Assembly: GCA_018303845.1 (NCBI GenBank)
Contig: JAGVXH010000004.1
Span: forward strand, 133,165-197,164
DNA: 64,000 bases
Reading direction: 5' to 3'
From: Candidatus Pacearchaeota archaeon
GTDB taxonomy: Archaea > Nanobdellota > Nanobdellia > Pacearchaeales > GW2011-AR1
The position numbers and the translations under genes were made by a program. The stretch's first letter is position 1. Each line of letters begins with the position of its first letter. Below, piece by piece: positions 35,499 through 43,342 of this stretch. The notes beneath the pieces are model-generated. The model saw only the letters and a program-made list of their open reading frames with translations, was not told the origin of the DNA and did no database searches.

Positions 35499-36254
35499 AT
35501 GCAAATGCAACAAAAAATCTCCGCCGGCTCCTACATCCTAAACCAATTCCTCCACGGCGGCTACGAAACCGACATCATCACAACTCTCTACGGCCCAGGC
35601 GGTTCCGGCAAATCAAACCTCGCAGTAATCCTAGCAACTTCTCAAGCCAAAAAACAAAACAAAACAATCTTTATCGACACAGAAGGCGGCTTCTCATCAG
35701 AACGCTTCAAGCAAATACATCAAGGAACTCCAGAAGAAATCGAACATGATCTCCAAAACATCTTCCTCTTAAAACCAACCTCTTTCCAAGAACAACAAAA
35801 GGCCTTCGAACAAATGCTAACTCATGTTAAGAAAGGCGATATCTCTTTAATAATAATCGACTCAATAGCAATGCTTTACAGGTTAGAATTAGGAACAGCA
35901 ATCGGCAAAAATAGCCAAGAAGAAATTCAAAAAATAAATAGAAATCTGGCAAATCAACTTAGAACTCTAAACGAAATAGCAAGAAAGCAAAACATCCCAG
36001 TCATAATAACGAACCAAGTTTACGCCCAATTTAACTCTAAAGTCGAATCTCCAAATTCTAATTTCTCTGCGCAAGAGCGCAGCGTTTCAATGGTCGGAGG
36101 CGATCTTCTAAAATATTGGTCCAAGTGTCTAATAGAATTAAAAAACTATAACGGCAAAAGAACAATAATATTACAAAAGCATAGATCTTTGCCAGTAAAG
36201 GAATTGACTTTTGAGATAATCAATCAAGGGATAAGAAAAAAAGGGTTATTTTGA
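35499..36254 (+). CDS. radB: RadB recombinase paralogue
   Basis: RecA-fold ATPase, a RadA paralogue without the N-terminal HhH domain, helping recombination. The start is the ATG at 35499 (MQMQQKISAGSYILN); earlier in-frame codons read as promoter DNA. Walker A GPGGSGKS (32-39), Walker B LIIIDSIAM (about 112-120), IPVIITNQVYAQF and VGGDLLKYWSKCLIELK. It ends FEIINQGIRKKGLF. 251 residues is typical. A diverged copy of its last about 45 codons lies downstream at 36641-36775, beyond an unknown gene. Confidence 0.92.
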   Translation: MQMQQKISAGSYILNQFLHGGYETDIITTLYGPGGSGKSNLAVILATSQAKKQNKTIFIDTEGGFSSERFKQIHQGTPEEIEHDLQNIFLLKPTSFQEQQKAFEQMLTHVKKGDISLIIIDSIAMLYRLELGTAIGKNSQEEIQKINRNLANQLRTLNEIARKQNIPVIITNQVYAQFNSKVESPNSNFSAQERSVSMVGGDLLKYWSKCLIELKNYNGKRTIILQKHRSLPVKELTFEIINQGIRKKGLF

Positions 36255-36518
36255 GAATTCAAGCATTTTTTTAATTTCATTGCAGATAGAAGGGGATAAA
36301 TGATCGCATTCAAGGCATTCTATTAATAAACCAGTAGCATGGCGCTCCTCAATCGCTATCATAGTATTATTTCTCGCAGTATAAACTTGATCACTCGGGT
36401 ATAAGAGGGATTTGGGGTCCTTTGTTGAAAAGGGTGATTTCCAAAACCTATTATCCATAATAGTTTTTCCAAGAGCGTAACACCTTTCACAATTAATATA
36501 AGCTCTCTCTAGTGACAT
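36246..36518 (-). CDS. Small Cys-pair protein, accessory
   Basis: 90 residues from the ATG at 36518 (MSLERAYINCERCYALG). Two CxxC-like pairs, CERC near residue 10 and CLEC near residue 70, plus a later Cys (PSIC) suggest a single zinc site; otherwise unrecognised. The ATG lies 22 nt from the shared 19-bp element (36541-36559), which supports this start over a TTG at 36530. It overlaps the end of radB by 9 bases in convergent orientation, and the displaced radB 3' end lies on its other side. Confidence 0.65.
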   Translation of the reverse strand: MSLERAYINCERCYALGKTIMDNRFWKSPFSTKDPKSLLYPSDQVYTARNNTMIAIEERHATGLLIECLECDHLSPSICNEIKKMLEFSK

Positions 36519-36540
36519 GATGCTCAGCAAATAAAATACT

Positions 36541-36559
36541 TTATAAAAATTATTATACT
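36541..36559 (-). promoter_or_regulatory. Shared 19-bp promoter element, copy 3
   Basis: ttataaaaattattatact, identical to the copies at 5239 and 23439, again with 22 nt to the ATG (36518). Confidence 0.75.
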
Positions 36560-36640
36560 CTACTTCTTCCTAACTGTTTCCTTTTCCCATGCATCTTAAC
36601 CAAACCAGTATTCCCGTCTCTCATTTCCCGTCCTCCGTCA

Positions 36641-36775
36641 CTTTAAGAAGATGCCTTATCAAACTAAAAAATTACAACAATAGAAGAGCACTTGCTTAAA
36701 AAACACCCAAGCCCAGAGAAAGAATTGGCATTCGAGATTATCAATCAAGGAATAAAGAAGAAAGGATTATTCTAA
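36641..36775 (+). pseudogene. Displaced radB 3'-end fragment
   Basis: Translates as LRRCLIKLKNYNNRRALA, then after a frame change LLKKHPSPEKELAFEIINQ and GIKKKGLF followed by a stop. This matches the radB end CLIELKNYNGKRTII and KELTFEIINQGIRKKGLF. Most base differences in the last 50 bases are at third codon positions, so it diverged as a functional radB before being cut off. It probably derives from a related strain's radB, or is this strain's original end replaced by a foreign one. Confidence 0.82.
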
Positions 36776-36816
36776 ACCATATAAAAAGTTAAATACAGTA
36801 ATTCACAAATAAAAAT

Positions 36817-36969
36817 ATGGGACATAAATTAGATATTGAAGAAACTCTAGAGTTTTGTAGAGAATCAGACGAAAGACTTTCAGAGATAGAGTGGGAATAT
36901 TTATCTTCAAAAAATCCAAATTCAGTAAGAAACGAAGTTCTTACTTATTGGGGCACGCATAAAGAATAA
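36817..36969 (+). CDS. Hypothetical 50-residue protein
   Basis: Open frame MGHKLDIEETLEFCRESDER to the ending TYWGTHKE. Acidic and helical with two conserved-looking aromatic clusters. ATATAAAAAG at about 36777-36787 is a good TATA box some 30 nt upstream. Begins 41 bp after the displaced radB end; possibly part of the same inserted DNA. Unrecognised. Confidence 0.55.
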   Translation: MGHKLDIEETLEFCRESDERLSEIEWEYLSSKNPNSVRNEVLTYWGTHKE

Positions 36970-36980
36970 TTTTTACAAGA

Positions 36981-39212
36981 TTATTTCTTCTTAATTTTCT
37001 TCTTCCCAGCCTTCTTTCCTTTCTCTATCTTAGCCTTCTCTTTCACAAACTTCTCTCCCCTAACCTTATCCGCAATCTTCTCTCCAGCAACCCCACTCGC
37101 CATCTTCGCCTTAAACTCTTCCTTCTTCCTCTTAGCCTCCTCATTTGAAGCACACTCCATATTAAAACAAAACTTCCAAGGACTCTTCCCCTTCTGAAAA
37201 CTAACAACCATCGGAAACCCGCAATCTTTACAAAAATCCAAACTCCCTTCCGCTACATTCAACTCCTCAGCATCTTTCTTAGAAACTCGAGCAGGCTTCA
37301 TCTGACCCTTAGGCGGCAAACTATAAATCGTCTTACAAGTAGGATAAGCATCACACGAAACAAAATACCTTCCAAACTTTTTCCCATACATAATTCTCAA
37401 ATTACCTTTCCCACAAACTCGGCATTTGTCCATTGTATTTGCCTCCTTCTCTTGTTCCCAAACAACAGCGTTGGCATCCGACAAGCATTTCCCCATCGCC
37501 TCCATATTCTTCGTCATATCCTTTGCTATCCCCAAAACTACCTTCTTCGATTCTTCCAAAACTTTTTTTTCCATCTCAACAAATCCCCCTTTAGCTTCCT
37601 CAATCTTATCAAGTTCAACAGTCATATCAGCCGTCATCTTCTCATCCAAAATAACTGGAGCATACTTCTCAAGCGTGTCGCACATTCTCATCCCAAGCTC
37701 AGTCACCTCAATCGATTTCTCTCTAACATACCCACGAGAATAAAGCGTTTCAATAATATTTGCCCGAGTAGCCTTAGTCCCCAAATTCCTTTTCTCCAAT
37801 TCCTTAACAAGACTAGCGGCGCTATATCGTCTCGGAGGCTTAGTCTCTTTCTCTTCAGTCCTAATCTCCAAAATATCAACCGCACCATCTATTGTAGGGA
37901 CTTTAACTTCTTTCACACCGTGCGGATAAACATCCATCCATCCCTTCTTCTTAATATGCGTTCCATTCGCACTAAATCCCAAGCCACCAACCTTAACCGC
38001 AACCTTCTTCCGATCCAAAATAGCAGCCTCGCAAAAACACGAAATAAACCTCTTCACAATCAAATCATAAATCTTCTTATCTCCTTCAGCAATCTTAACT
38101 TTCTCACCAGTAGGATAAATAGCAGGATGCGCAGGGTCAACTTTAGTTCCTTCAGTTGGTTTACTATTAACAGCGCAATCAACTTTAGAGGTATGTTTTT
38201 TCAGCTTCTTCAAAATATCCGCATATCCAATTGACTCATCATACTTCTGGCTTGACGTTCTAGGATAAGAAATCGCACCAGATAAATACAAACTCTGCGC
38301 ACTTTTCAAAGTCTGAGTAGGAGTCGTCCCGCAATATTTGTAAGCCTCAGTCTGCAGTGTAGTCAAATCAAACGGAATCGGAGCCGCAACTTCCTGTTCA
38401 CTAATCGTAGTAACGGCCTCGCCCTTCTTCCCCTGCAAATGCTTAAACTTCAACAACTCCGATTCCTTAAAAATATCACTAGGGAATTTAACTTCCAACT
38501 TCTGCCCCTTAATATCTTTCACCTGCAAAAACACATTCCAGAATGCCTCAGGGATAAATGCCTCAATCTCTCGTTCCCGATCCACGACAATCTTTAAAGC
38601 CGGACCCTGAACCCGACCAATCGACAAAATTCTAAAAGTCCCAGTAGAACTTAAAGCCTTCATCAATCCTCGCGACAAATTAATCCCATAAAACCAATCC
38701 AAATAATGCCGAGTCTCTCCACTAATGGCAGCGCCCCAATTTAGCGTCGGAAGCAAATTCTCAAAACTTTTCTCCAACGCATCTTTTGTAAGTAAGGAAA
38801 ACTTCATTCTCTTTGCATCCTTTTGCCCACAAACAAATCGCACAACATTCCATCCAATAACTTCACCCTCAACATCAAAGTCCGTAGCAACAATAAATTC
38901 ATCCGCCTCCTTGGAAAGCTTTTTCAAAGTACTCAAATATTTTCGAGTAAAATCCCCACCCTTCTTGTTTCCGGCTGGCTGCCATTCAATTTCAAAATTA
39001 GGAAATGGTCCGCGCGCTGCAATTTGCTGCACCCCAAACAAATGCCCAACCGCGCAACCAACAATATATCTACGACTTCCCTTATAAAATTCATAATAAG
39101 AAACCTTATCCTTATTTGTAATCTTCTCATCAGTTGCCCCACTAAGAGCAGCCGCAATTTTTGCCGCAGCCGCCGGTTTCTCGGTAATAATAAGAGTAGC
39201 ATCTCTAGTCAT
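36981..39212 (-). CDS. topA: DNA topoisomerase I (type IA)
   Basis: Relaxes negative supercoils by single-strand passage. The start is the ATG at 39212 (MTRDATLIITEKPAAA). A TOPRIM domain (LIITEKPAAAAKIA, ATDFDVEGEVIGW with the acidic metal residues), then the toroid with ETRHYLDWFYGINLSRGL, LSIGRVQGPAL and the active Tyr near residue 314 in AISYPRTSS. The C-terminus has two Cys4 zinc units (CRVCGKGN...CDAYPTC and CKDCGF...CFNMEC) and a Lys-rich tail. 743 residues; no helicase domain, so not a reverse gyrase. Its first 43 coding bases and 33 upstream bases are duplicated at 40052-40128. Confidence 0.95.
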   Translation of the reverse strand: MTRDATLIITEKPAAAAKIAAALSGATDEKITNKDKVSYYEFYKGSRRYIVGCAVGHLFGVQQIAARGPFPNFEIEWQPAGNKKGGDFTRKYLSTLKKLSKEADEFIVATDFDVEGEVIGWNVVRFVCGQKDAKRMKFSLLTKDALEKSFENLLPTLNWGAAISGETRHYLDWFYGINLSRGLMKALSSTGTFRILSIGRVQGPALKIVVDREREIEAFIPEAFWNVFLQVKDIKGQKLEVKFPSDIFKESELLKFKHLQGKKGEAVTTISEQEVAAPIPFDLTTLQTEAYKYCGTTPTQTLKSAQSLYLSGAISYPRTSSQKYDESIGYADILKKLKKHTSKVDCAVNSKPTEGTKVDPAHPAIYPTGEKVKIAEGDKKIYDLIVKRFISCFCEAAILDRKKVAVKVGGLGFSANGTHIKKKGWMDVYPHGVKEVKVPTIDGAVDILEIRTEEKETKPPRRYSAASLVKELEKRNLGTKATRANIIETLYSRGYVREKSIEVTELGMRMCDTLEKYAPVILDEKMTADMTVELDKIEEAKGGFVEMEKKVLEESKKVVLGIAKDMTKNMEAMGKCLSDANAVVWEQEKEANTMDKCRVCGKGNLRIMYGKKFGRYFVSCDAYPTCKTIYSLPPKGQMKPARVSKKDAEELNVAEGSLDFCKDCGFPMVVSFQKGKSPWKFCFNMECASNEEAKRKKEEFKAKMASGVAGEKIADKVRGEKFVKEKAKIEKGKKAGKKKIKKK

Positions 39213-39245
39213 AACAAGCACAAATTATTTCACTATAAGAATATT
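39169..39245. repeat. 77-bp direct repeat, copy A (topA 5' end)
   Basis: Matches 40052-40128 with one mismatch (atctct against atccct). It covers the topA start codon, about 14 codons and 33 upstream bases. The pair flanks 806 bp with one accessory gene. Confidence 0.93.
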
Positions 39246-39296
39246 ACGCCTAAACAACATAAATAATTATAAACACAAAAACAAAATCAAACAACA

Positions 39297-39974
39297 ATGA
39301 AAAAATCAGATATAACAATATACCCGGCAGCTGCATTATTCAACGGAAGGTCAACTTATTTTAATCAAGCGCTAGTTGCAGGGCTAGAAGAGAAAGGGTA
39401 TAAAACAAATTTTCCACAAAGAGATGGATTTGAGTTTGGAAATTTAAACAAAGCTCTAATGGACAAACTACCAGAATCCGAAGTTCCATCAGCAGTAGAA
39501 AAAATAATATATTATTTAGATATGGGAATATTTGTCCCACAATCACATGTTATTTTAGCAAATTTAGATGAGCCTCAAGACGAGGGAGTTCTTGTTGAAC
39601 TAGCTCACGCAAAAAATATAAGCAGGCACAATATAGGATTCAGAACAGACGTAAGAAGTCCATACGGATCCAGTTCTGATGGCTTCGGAGGTATGCATTT
39701 TTTTCCAGGGCTCTATCTATGCGACACCTTCATCCAACACTACATGCCATGCAAAACACCACAAGATGCCAAGACAGAAATGCAAGGACTAGTAGACAAA
39801 ATAGACAAAGAGATATCACCAATGGAATTTTCAAATATAAAACCAGCAACAGACAATATATTATTTTCAGGAATAAAAGACATCCATTCCCTAGAGGGAT
39901 TAAGAGAATTGGTTGAAAGATATATTTCAAACAAAGACAAATTAGAATCATACGGACCCAAAATAGTTCGCTAA
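39297..39974 (+). CDS. Nucleoside 2-deoxyribosyltransferase-like protein, accessory
   Basis: 225 residues. Family features: IYPAAALFNGRSTYFNQALV at the N-terminus, FPQRDGFEFG, DMGIFVPQSHVILANLD, then DEPQDEGVLVELAHAKN, with the nucleophile-type Glu in the EGVLVELAHA helix, and IGFRTDVRS. These enzymes cleave the N-glycosidic bond of deoxynucleosides or nucleotides; relatives act as hydrolases on modified or free nucleotides. It lies between topA and the displaced topA 5' end, divergent from topA. TATA-like aattataaac is about 25-30 nt upstream. A role in nucleotide salvage or in depleting nucleotides during infection is inference. Confidence 0.8.
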   Translation: MKKSDITIYPAAALFNGRSTYFNQALVAGLEEKGYKTNFPQRDGFEFGNLNKALMDKLPESEVPSAVEKIIYYLDMGIFVPQSHVILANLDEPQDEGVLVELAHAKNISRHNIGFRTDVRSPYGSSSDGFGGMHFFPGLYLCDTFIQHYMPCKTPQDAKTEMQGLVDKIDKEISPMEFSNIKPATDNILFSGIKDIHSLEGLRELVERYISNKDKLESYGPKIVR

Positions 39975-40005
39975 TTTACATGTTTTATTCTATAGTCCGC
40001 CATTC

Positions 40006-40128
40006 TCACCCATCAGTTGCTTGTATTTTATTCGTAACCATCTCATTAGTCGCCGCCGGTTTCTCGGTAATAATAAGAGTAGCATCCCTAGTCATAACAA
40101 GCACAAATTATTTCACTATAAGAATATT
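40006..40128 (-). pseudogene. Displaced topA 5' end
   Basis: Carries the topA upstream bases and ATG (40095), reads MTRDATLIITEKPAA exactly as topA, then TNEMVTNKIQATDG and a stop at 40006. The tail recalls topA TDEKITNKDK from codon 28 on, as if about 12 codons were lost. The promoter and start codon are intact, so a 29-residue peptide is possible. Best read as the original topA 5' end cut off by the insertion of 39297-39974. Confidence 0.8.
40052..40128. repeat. 77-bp direct repeat, copy B
   Basis: See copy A at 39169-39245; 76 of 77 bases identical, same orientation. Confidence 0.93.
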
Positions 40129-40183
40129 TCCCCAGTGTGCTGTCACAAACAACATTTATATAATCCATCCTCGTATGTAAATT

Positions 40184-41248
40184 ATGTCAAAATTAAATAG
40201 CAAAGCCTCAAGTCAAATAGGAAAACCTCCAGGTTCTTTAATCTTCGTCGGTAAAAAGAAAATCGAAAAATCTAGAATCTCCGTATTAAGTTACAACGAA
40301 AAAACATTCGAAGAAAAAGAATTAAAAAATGTTGAAGAATGTTTCAAATTAAAAAACACTTCAGGCGTAACGTGGCTTAATGTTGATGGGCTCCACGAAA
40401 TAGATATTATAGAAAAAATAGGGAAACATTACGGGATACATCCGCTCACCCTAGAAGACATCTTAAATACAAGCCAAAGACCAAAGGTAGAAATCTTCGA
40501 AGACCATATCTTCATTATAATGAAAATGATAACCTTTAATGAAAAAAATTGCAAAATTTTCTCAGAGCAAGTAAGCATAATCTTAGGAAAAAACTTTGTT
40601 ATCTCATTTCAAGAAAGACCAGGGGACATCTTTGACCCGCTAAGAGAGCGGATAAGAAAAGGCAATGGAAGAATAAGAAAAATGAGTCCAGATTATCTTG
40701 CCTATGCGATATTAGATATGGTCACAGATTATTATTTCATGATTCTAGAAAAAATAGGAGAAAAGATAGAAGAATTTGAAGAGGATCTAATCTCTAATCC
40801 AAAGCCAGATGCGCTAAAAAACATTTACGAAATAAAAAAACAGGTTCTATTTTTAAGAAAATCTATCTGGCCAATGCGCGAAGCCGTGAATAAACTAGAG
40901 GGATCGCAATCTTCATTAATCAAAAAAACAACCATTCCATATCTTCGAGGCCTCTACGATCATATAATCCAAGTAATCGATACAATAGAAATAAACAGAG
41001 AACTTCTTGCAGGAATGTTAGAATTGTATCTCTCAAGTGTGAGCAATAAAATGAACGAAGTAATGAAAGTTCTAACAATGATTGCAACAATATTCATCCC
41101 TCTAACTTTTATAACAGGAATCTATGGAACCAATTTTGAATATCTCCCAGAGCTCAAATGGCACTTCGGTTATTTCGGCATGTGGGCATTCATGCTTATA
41201 ACAGTAGGCGGCATGTTCCTCTATTTCCGAAGAAAGAAATGGTTATAA
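40184..41248 (+). CDS. corA: CorA magnesium channel
   Basis: Pentameric Mg2+/Co2+ channel of the cytoplasmic membrane. The large N-terminal cytoplasmic domain has WLNVDGLHEIDIIEKIG and HPLTLEDILNTSQRPKVE; a long stalk helix spans about 200-290; two C-terminal membrane helices follow. The pore-entry signature is YGTNF near residue 315 instead of the usual YGMNF, with Met replaced by Thr and the essential Gly-x-Asn kept. Ends with the basic FRRKKWL. ATG at 40184 with TATA-like tttatataatcc 25-30 nt upstream. Confidence 0.95.
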   Translation: MSKLNSKASSQIGKPPGSLIFVGKKKIEKSRISVLSYNEKTFEEKELKNVEECFKLKNTSGVTWLNVDGLHEIDIIEKIGKHYGIHPLTLEDILNTSQRPKVEIFEDHIFIIMKMITFNEKNCKIFSEQVSIILGKNFVISFQERPGDIFDPLRERIRKGNGRIRKMSPDYLAYAILDMVTDYYFMILEKIGEKIEEFEEDLISNPKPDALKNIYEIKKQVLFLRKSIWPMREAVNKLEGSQSSLIKKTTIPYLRGLYDHIIQVIDTIEINRELLAGMLELYLSSVSNKMNEVMKVLTMIATIFIPLTFITGIYGTNFEYLPELKWHFGYFGMWAFMLITVGGMFLYFRRKKWL

Positions 41249-41317
41249 CTAATTATATCTCCAAATTTTTCTATATTAATAATTAAATTTAAAAGACATG
41301 CCGGGCACACACTTTAT

Positions 41318-41656
41318 ATGGTACTAATAACCCTTAAGCCAAAATGGGCACGATTGCTAATTTCTCCAAGAGAAAGAAAAATAAATCGAAGAACCGAATC
41401 ATATAATTACTTAGAAGACCTAATCCAGCAAGGCAAATGGGACGAGGTACCACCAATCTGGGTAACTCCTAATTTCATTTTTGATAGCATTCTAGAGGTT
41501 TATCCTACTATTAAGCCACTTAGAGTGTATAATGGACACCATAGATTAGATAAAGCAATCGAGCATAAACTTCCAATTAAAGCATATGTTATGTATACTC
41601 CTAATAATCCAAAACTTCCAAAAGAAGAAAAATTAGAGATAGACTTCTATTTTTAA
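41318..41656 (+). CDS. Small ParB-like protein, unknown
   Basis: 112 residues. The core VYNGHHRLDKAIEHKLPIKA resembles the GHxR box of ParB/sulfiredoxin-type domains that bind nucleotides, with a preceding strand pair (WDEVPPIWVTPNFI). N-terminal basic region RLLISPRERKINRR. No DNA-binding HTH follows, so it is only the catalytic-type core. Function unknown. It stands alone, with TATA-like actttatatgg at its start, consistent with a short or absent leader. Confidence 0.55.
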   Translation: MVLITLKPKWARLLISPRERKINRRTESYNYLEDLIQQGKWDEVPPIWVTPNFIFDSILEVYPTIKPLRVYNGHHRLDKAIEHKLPIKAYVMYTPNNPKLPKEEKLEIDFYF

Positions 41657-41713
41657 TTCCATAAGATAAAAAGTCCATGCCAATTCGTGAAGTCCGCGGT
41701 TAAAATTCCACCC

Positions 41714-42307
41714 CTATATCTCAATAATCGTCCCACTTTTCCCAACCTGAATAACCCGCGTCCCACCAATCCAATCCAATATCCCCTCTCCCTCATGAAT
41801 GTGTGCCGAAATTAACAAATCCGGTGCAAATTCCTCAACGGCCTTCCTTAAAACCTCGTCCCCAGGCACGCCAGACAACTCCGCCAAAGTCCCAGCCGCG
41901 TGCAAATGCGAAACCAGAATCCGTTTCTTATGCTTCATCCTAGAAAAATTCCCCCTCACATCCTCCAAGTCCTTTTCCTTCAGTCTCAATTTCCAATTCC
42001 CGCTTCCAATTCCCAAAATCCCAACATCGCCATAAGTCACATAATAATTATGAATATTTTTCCCAATCTTTTCTAGCCCTTCCAAATCCTCATCAAAATC
42101 CAAATTACCAGGAACAAAAATAATTTTCTGTCCCGCCTTTCCAAAACAATCTAAAATTCCCTCACCCTCGCCGTTATACCCATAAATATCTCCAGCCAAA
42201 ACAACCAAATCAACTTTACCCTTTTTCCCTTTAGCTGACAATTTCCTTGCAATATCCAAACTCCCATGTAAATCCCCAGCTGCTAAAATTCTAAATTTCT
42301 TTTCCAT
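41714..42307 (-). CDS. Calcineurin-like metallophosphoesterase
   Basis: 197 residues from the ATG at 42307 (MEKKFRILAAGDLHGS). All metal-site motifs are present: GDLHG, LAGDIYG, PGNLDFD, SHLHAAG and SAHIHEGEG. This is the compact archaeal phosphoesterase group (YfcE/MJ0936-like). Substrate unknown. It resembles the protein at 2444-3241 in fold and in the HIHEGEG ending, but the two are not close copies. In tandem with the AAA+ regulator upstream (27-nt gap), so probably co-transcribed. Confidence 0.85.
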   Translation of the reverse strand: MEKKFRILAAGDLHGSLDIARKLSAKGKKGKVDLVVLAGDIYGYNGEGEGILDCFGKAGQKIIFVPGNLDFDEDLEGLEKIGKNIHNYYVTYGDVGILGIGSGNWKLRLKEKDLEDVRGNFSRMKHKKRILVSHLHAAGTLAELSGVPGDEVLRKAVEEFAPDLLISAHIHEGEGILDWIGGTRVIQVGKSGTIIEI

Positions 42308-42334
42308 AAACTTAACACGCACAAAGACTTTATA

Positions 42335-43261
42335 TTATTTATCAGAAAAATATTTATCGTGCGTATACCGAAAAGATCTGTATGAGGTTTTCAAAAGATT
42401 AGCAGCAGAAATTCTTTTCCCTTTGCCTTCCCGCATAGCCTCAAAAATAAGGCTTTTCTCCACATCCTCCATTACAAAATCAATTCCTTTTTCTTTTGCT
42501 TTTGCATATAATATATCATTGCTCGCGTCCGCTTCCACACGCCCCTTGTTATGAACGCGTTCATGATATTCAATCTCGCCATGTTTACAAAATCTATTAA
42601 CGGTATTTTTTAATTGCCTAACATTTCCTGGCCAAGAATATTTAACAAACTCATCAATTATCTTATTAGGTATTGATAAGTCCCGTCCAGTTTTTTTATT
42701 TAATTCCTTCAAAAAATAATCAGTCAAAAGAGGGATGTCCTCAGCTCTATCTCTCAAAGAAGGCACTACAACAACATCAGGAAATCTATAAAAAAGCTCT
42801 GAAGAAATATCTTCCAAATTGGAGTCAGCAGCAATGATTCTAACATCCGAATGTAACAACTTATTTCCTCCAACCCTCATAAAATCCCCATATTCGATAA
42901 CCCGCAACAAGTCAGCTCCGCCTTCTTTTTTTATCATTTCTCCTATTTCGTCTAAAAACAAAGTTCCTCCATTAACAACTTCTAACAACCCCTCCTTCTT
43001 ATCGTAAGCTCCAGTGAAAGCACCTTTCTCATGTCCAAATAATGTATCTTCTAACAACGCTCTAGATACTGCACCGCAATTAAAAGGCAAATAAGGAGAA
43101 TCTTTTCGTTCCCCATTCTGCAAAATATAATTAGCGGCAACTTCTTTACCTACTCCGCTTTCTCCAATGAGTAAAATATTATCGTTCCATTCCGCAATTC
43201 TTGTCAACTTTTCTCTAAGCGAAACAATCTTATCCGACCCCCCAATGAATTCAACAGTCAT
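42335..43261 (-). CDS. Sigma54-activator-type AAA+ regulator (bacterial family) in an archaeon
   Basis: 308 residues from the ATG at 43261. The AAA+ domain carries every bacterial enhancer-binding-protein signature: Walker A GESGVGKE (33-40), the sigma54-contact loop GAFTGA (80-85), Walker B LFLDEIGE (101-108), ELFYRFPDVVVVPSLRDR with the Arg finger, and YSWPGNVRQL (208-217). A Fis-like HTH follows at about 268-305 (GKRISAANLLKTSYRSFRY). There is no N-terminal receiver or sensor domain, as in PspF. Archaea lack sigma54, so the GAFTGA loop must act on something else, or the gene was acquired from bacteria recently. It diverges from valS with 81 bp between starts. Confidence 0.92.
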   Translation of the reverse strand: MTVEFIGGSDKIVSLREKLTRIAEWNDNILLIGESGVGKEVAANYILQNGERKDSPYLPFNCGAVSRALLEDTLFGHEKGAFTGAYDKKEGLLEVVNGGTLFLDEIGEMIKKEGGADLLRVIEYGDFMRVGGNKLLHSDVRIIAADSNLEDISSELFYRFPDVVVVPSLRDRAEDIPLLTDYFLKELNKKTGRDLSIPNKIIDEFVKYSWPGNVRQLKNTVNRFCKHGEIEYHERVHNKGRVEADASNDILYAKAKEKGIDFVMEDVEKSLIFEAMREGKGKRISAANLLKTSYRSFRYTHDKYFSDK

Positions 43262-43342
43262 TCCATAGTGGCAAATCAAAACTATATAAAACTTTCCAGT
43301 TCAAAATCAACAATCTTAAAAACATTCAAAATCTCAATTATC

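Noticed and set aside
20530..40128. Insertion sequences as the cause of the gene-end duplications
   Set aside because: No transposase or terminal inverted repeats lie in the inserted segments, and the duplicated pieces are 51-77 bp coding ends, far longer than usual target-site duplications.
42335..43261. Interpretation of the window as bacterial because of the sigma54-type activator, HflKC, ScpB and Tag
   Set aside because: rRNA, tRNA-Ala in the spacer, ribosomal proteins, exosome, MCM, aRF1, Rpo6 and Rpo11 are archaeal and flank these genes on both sides.
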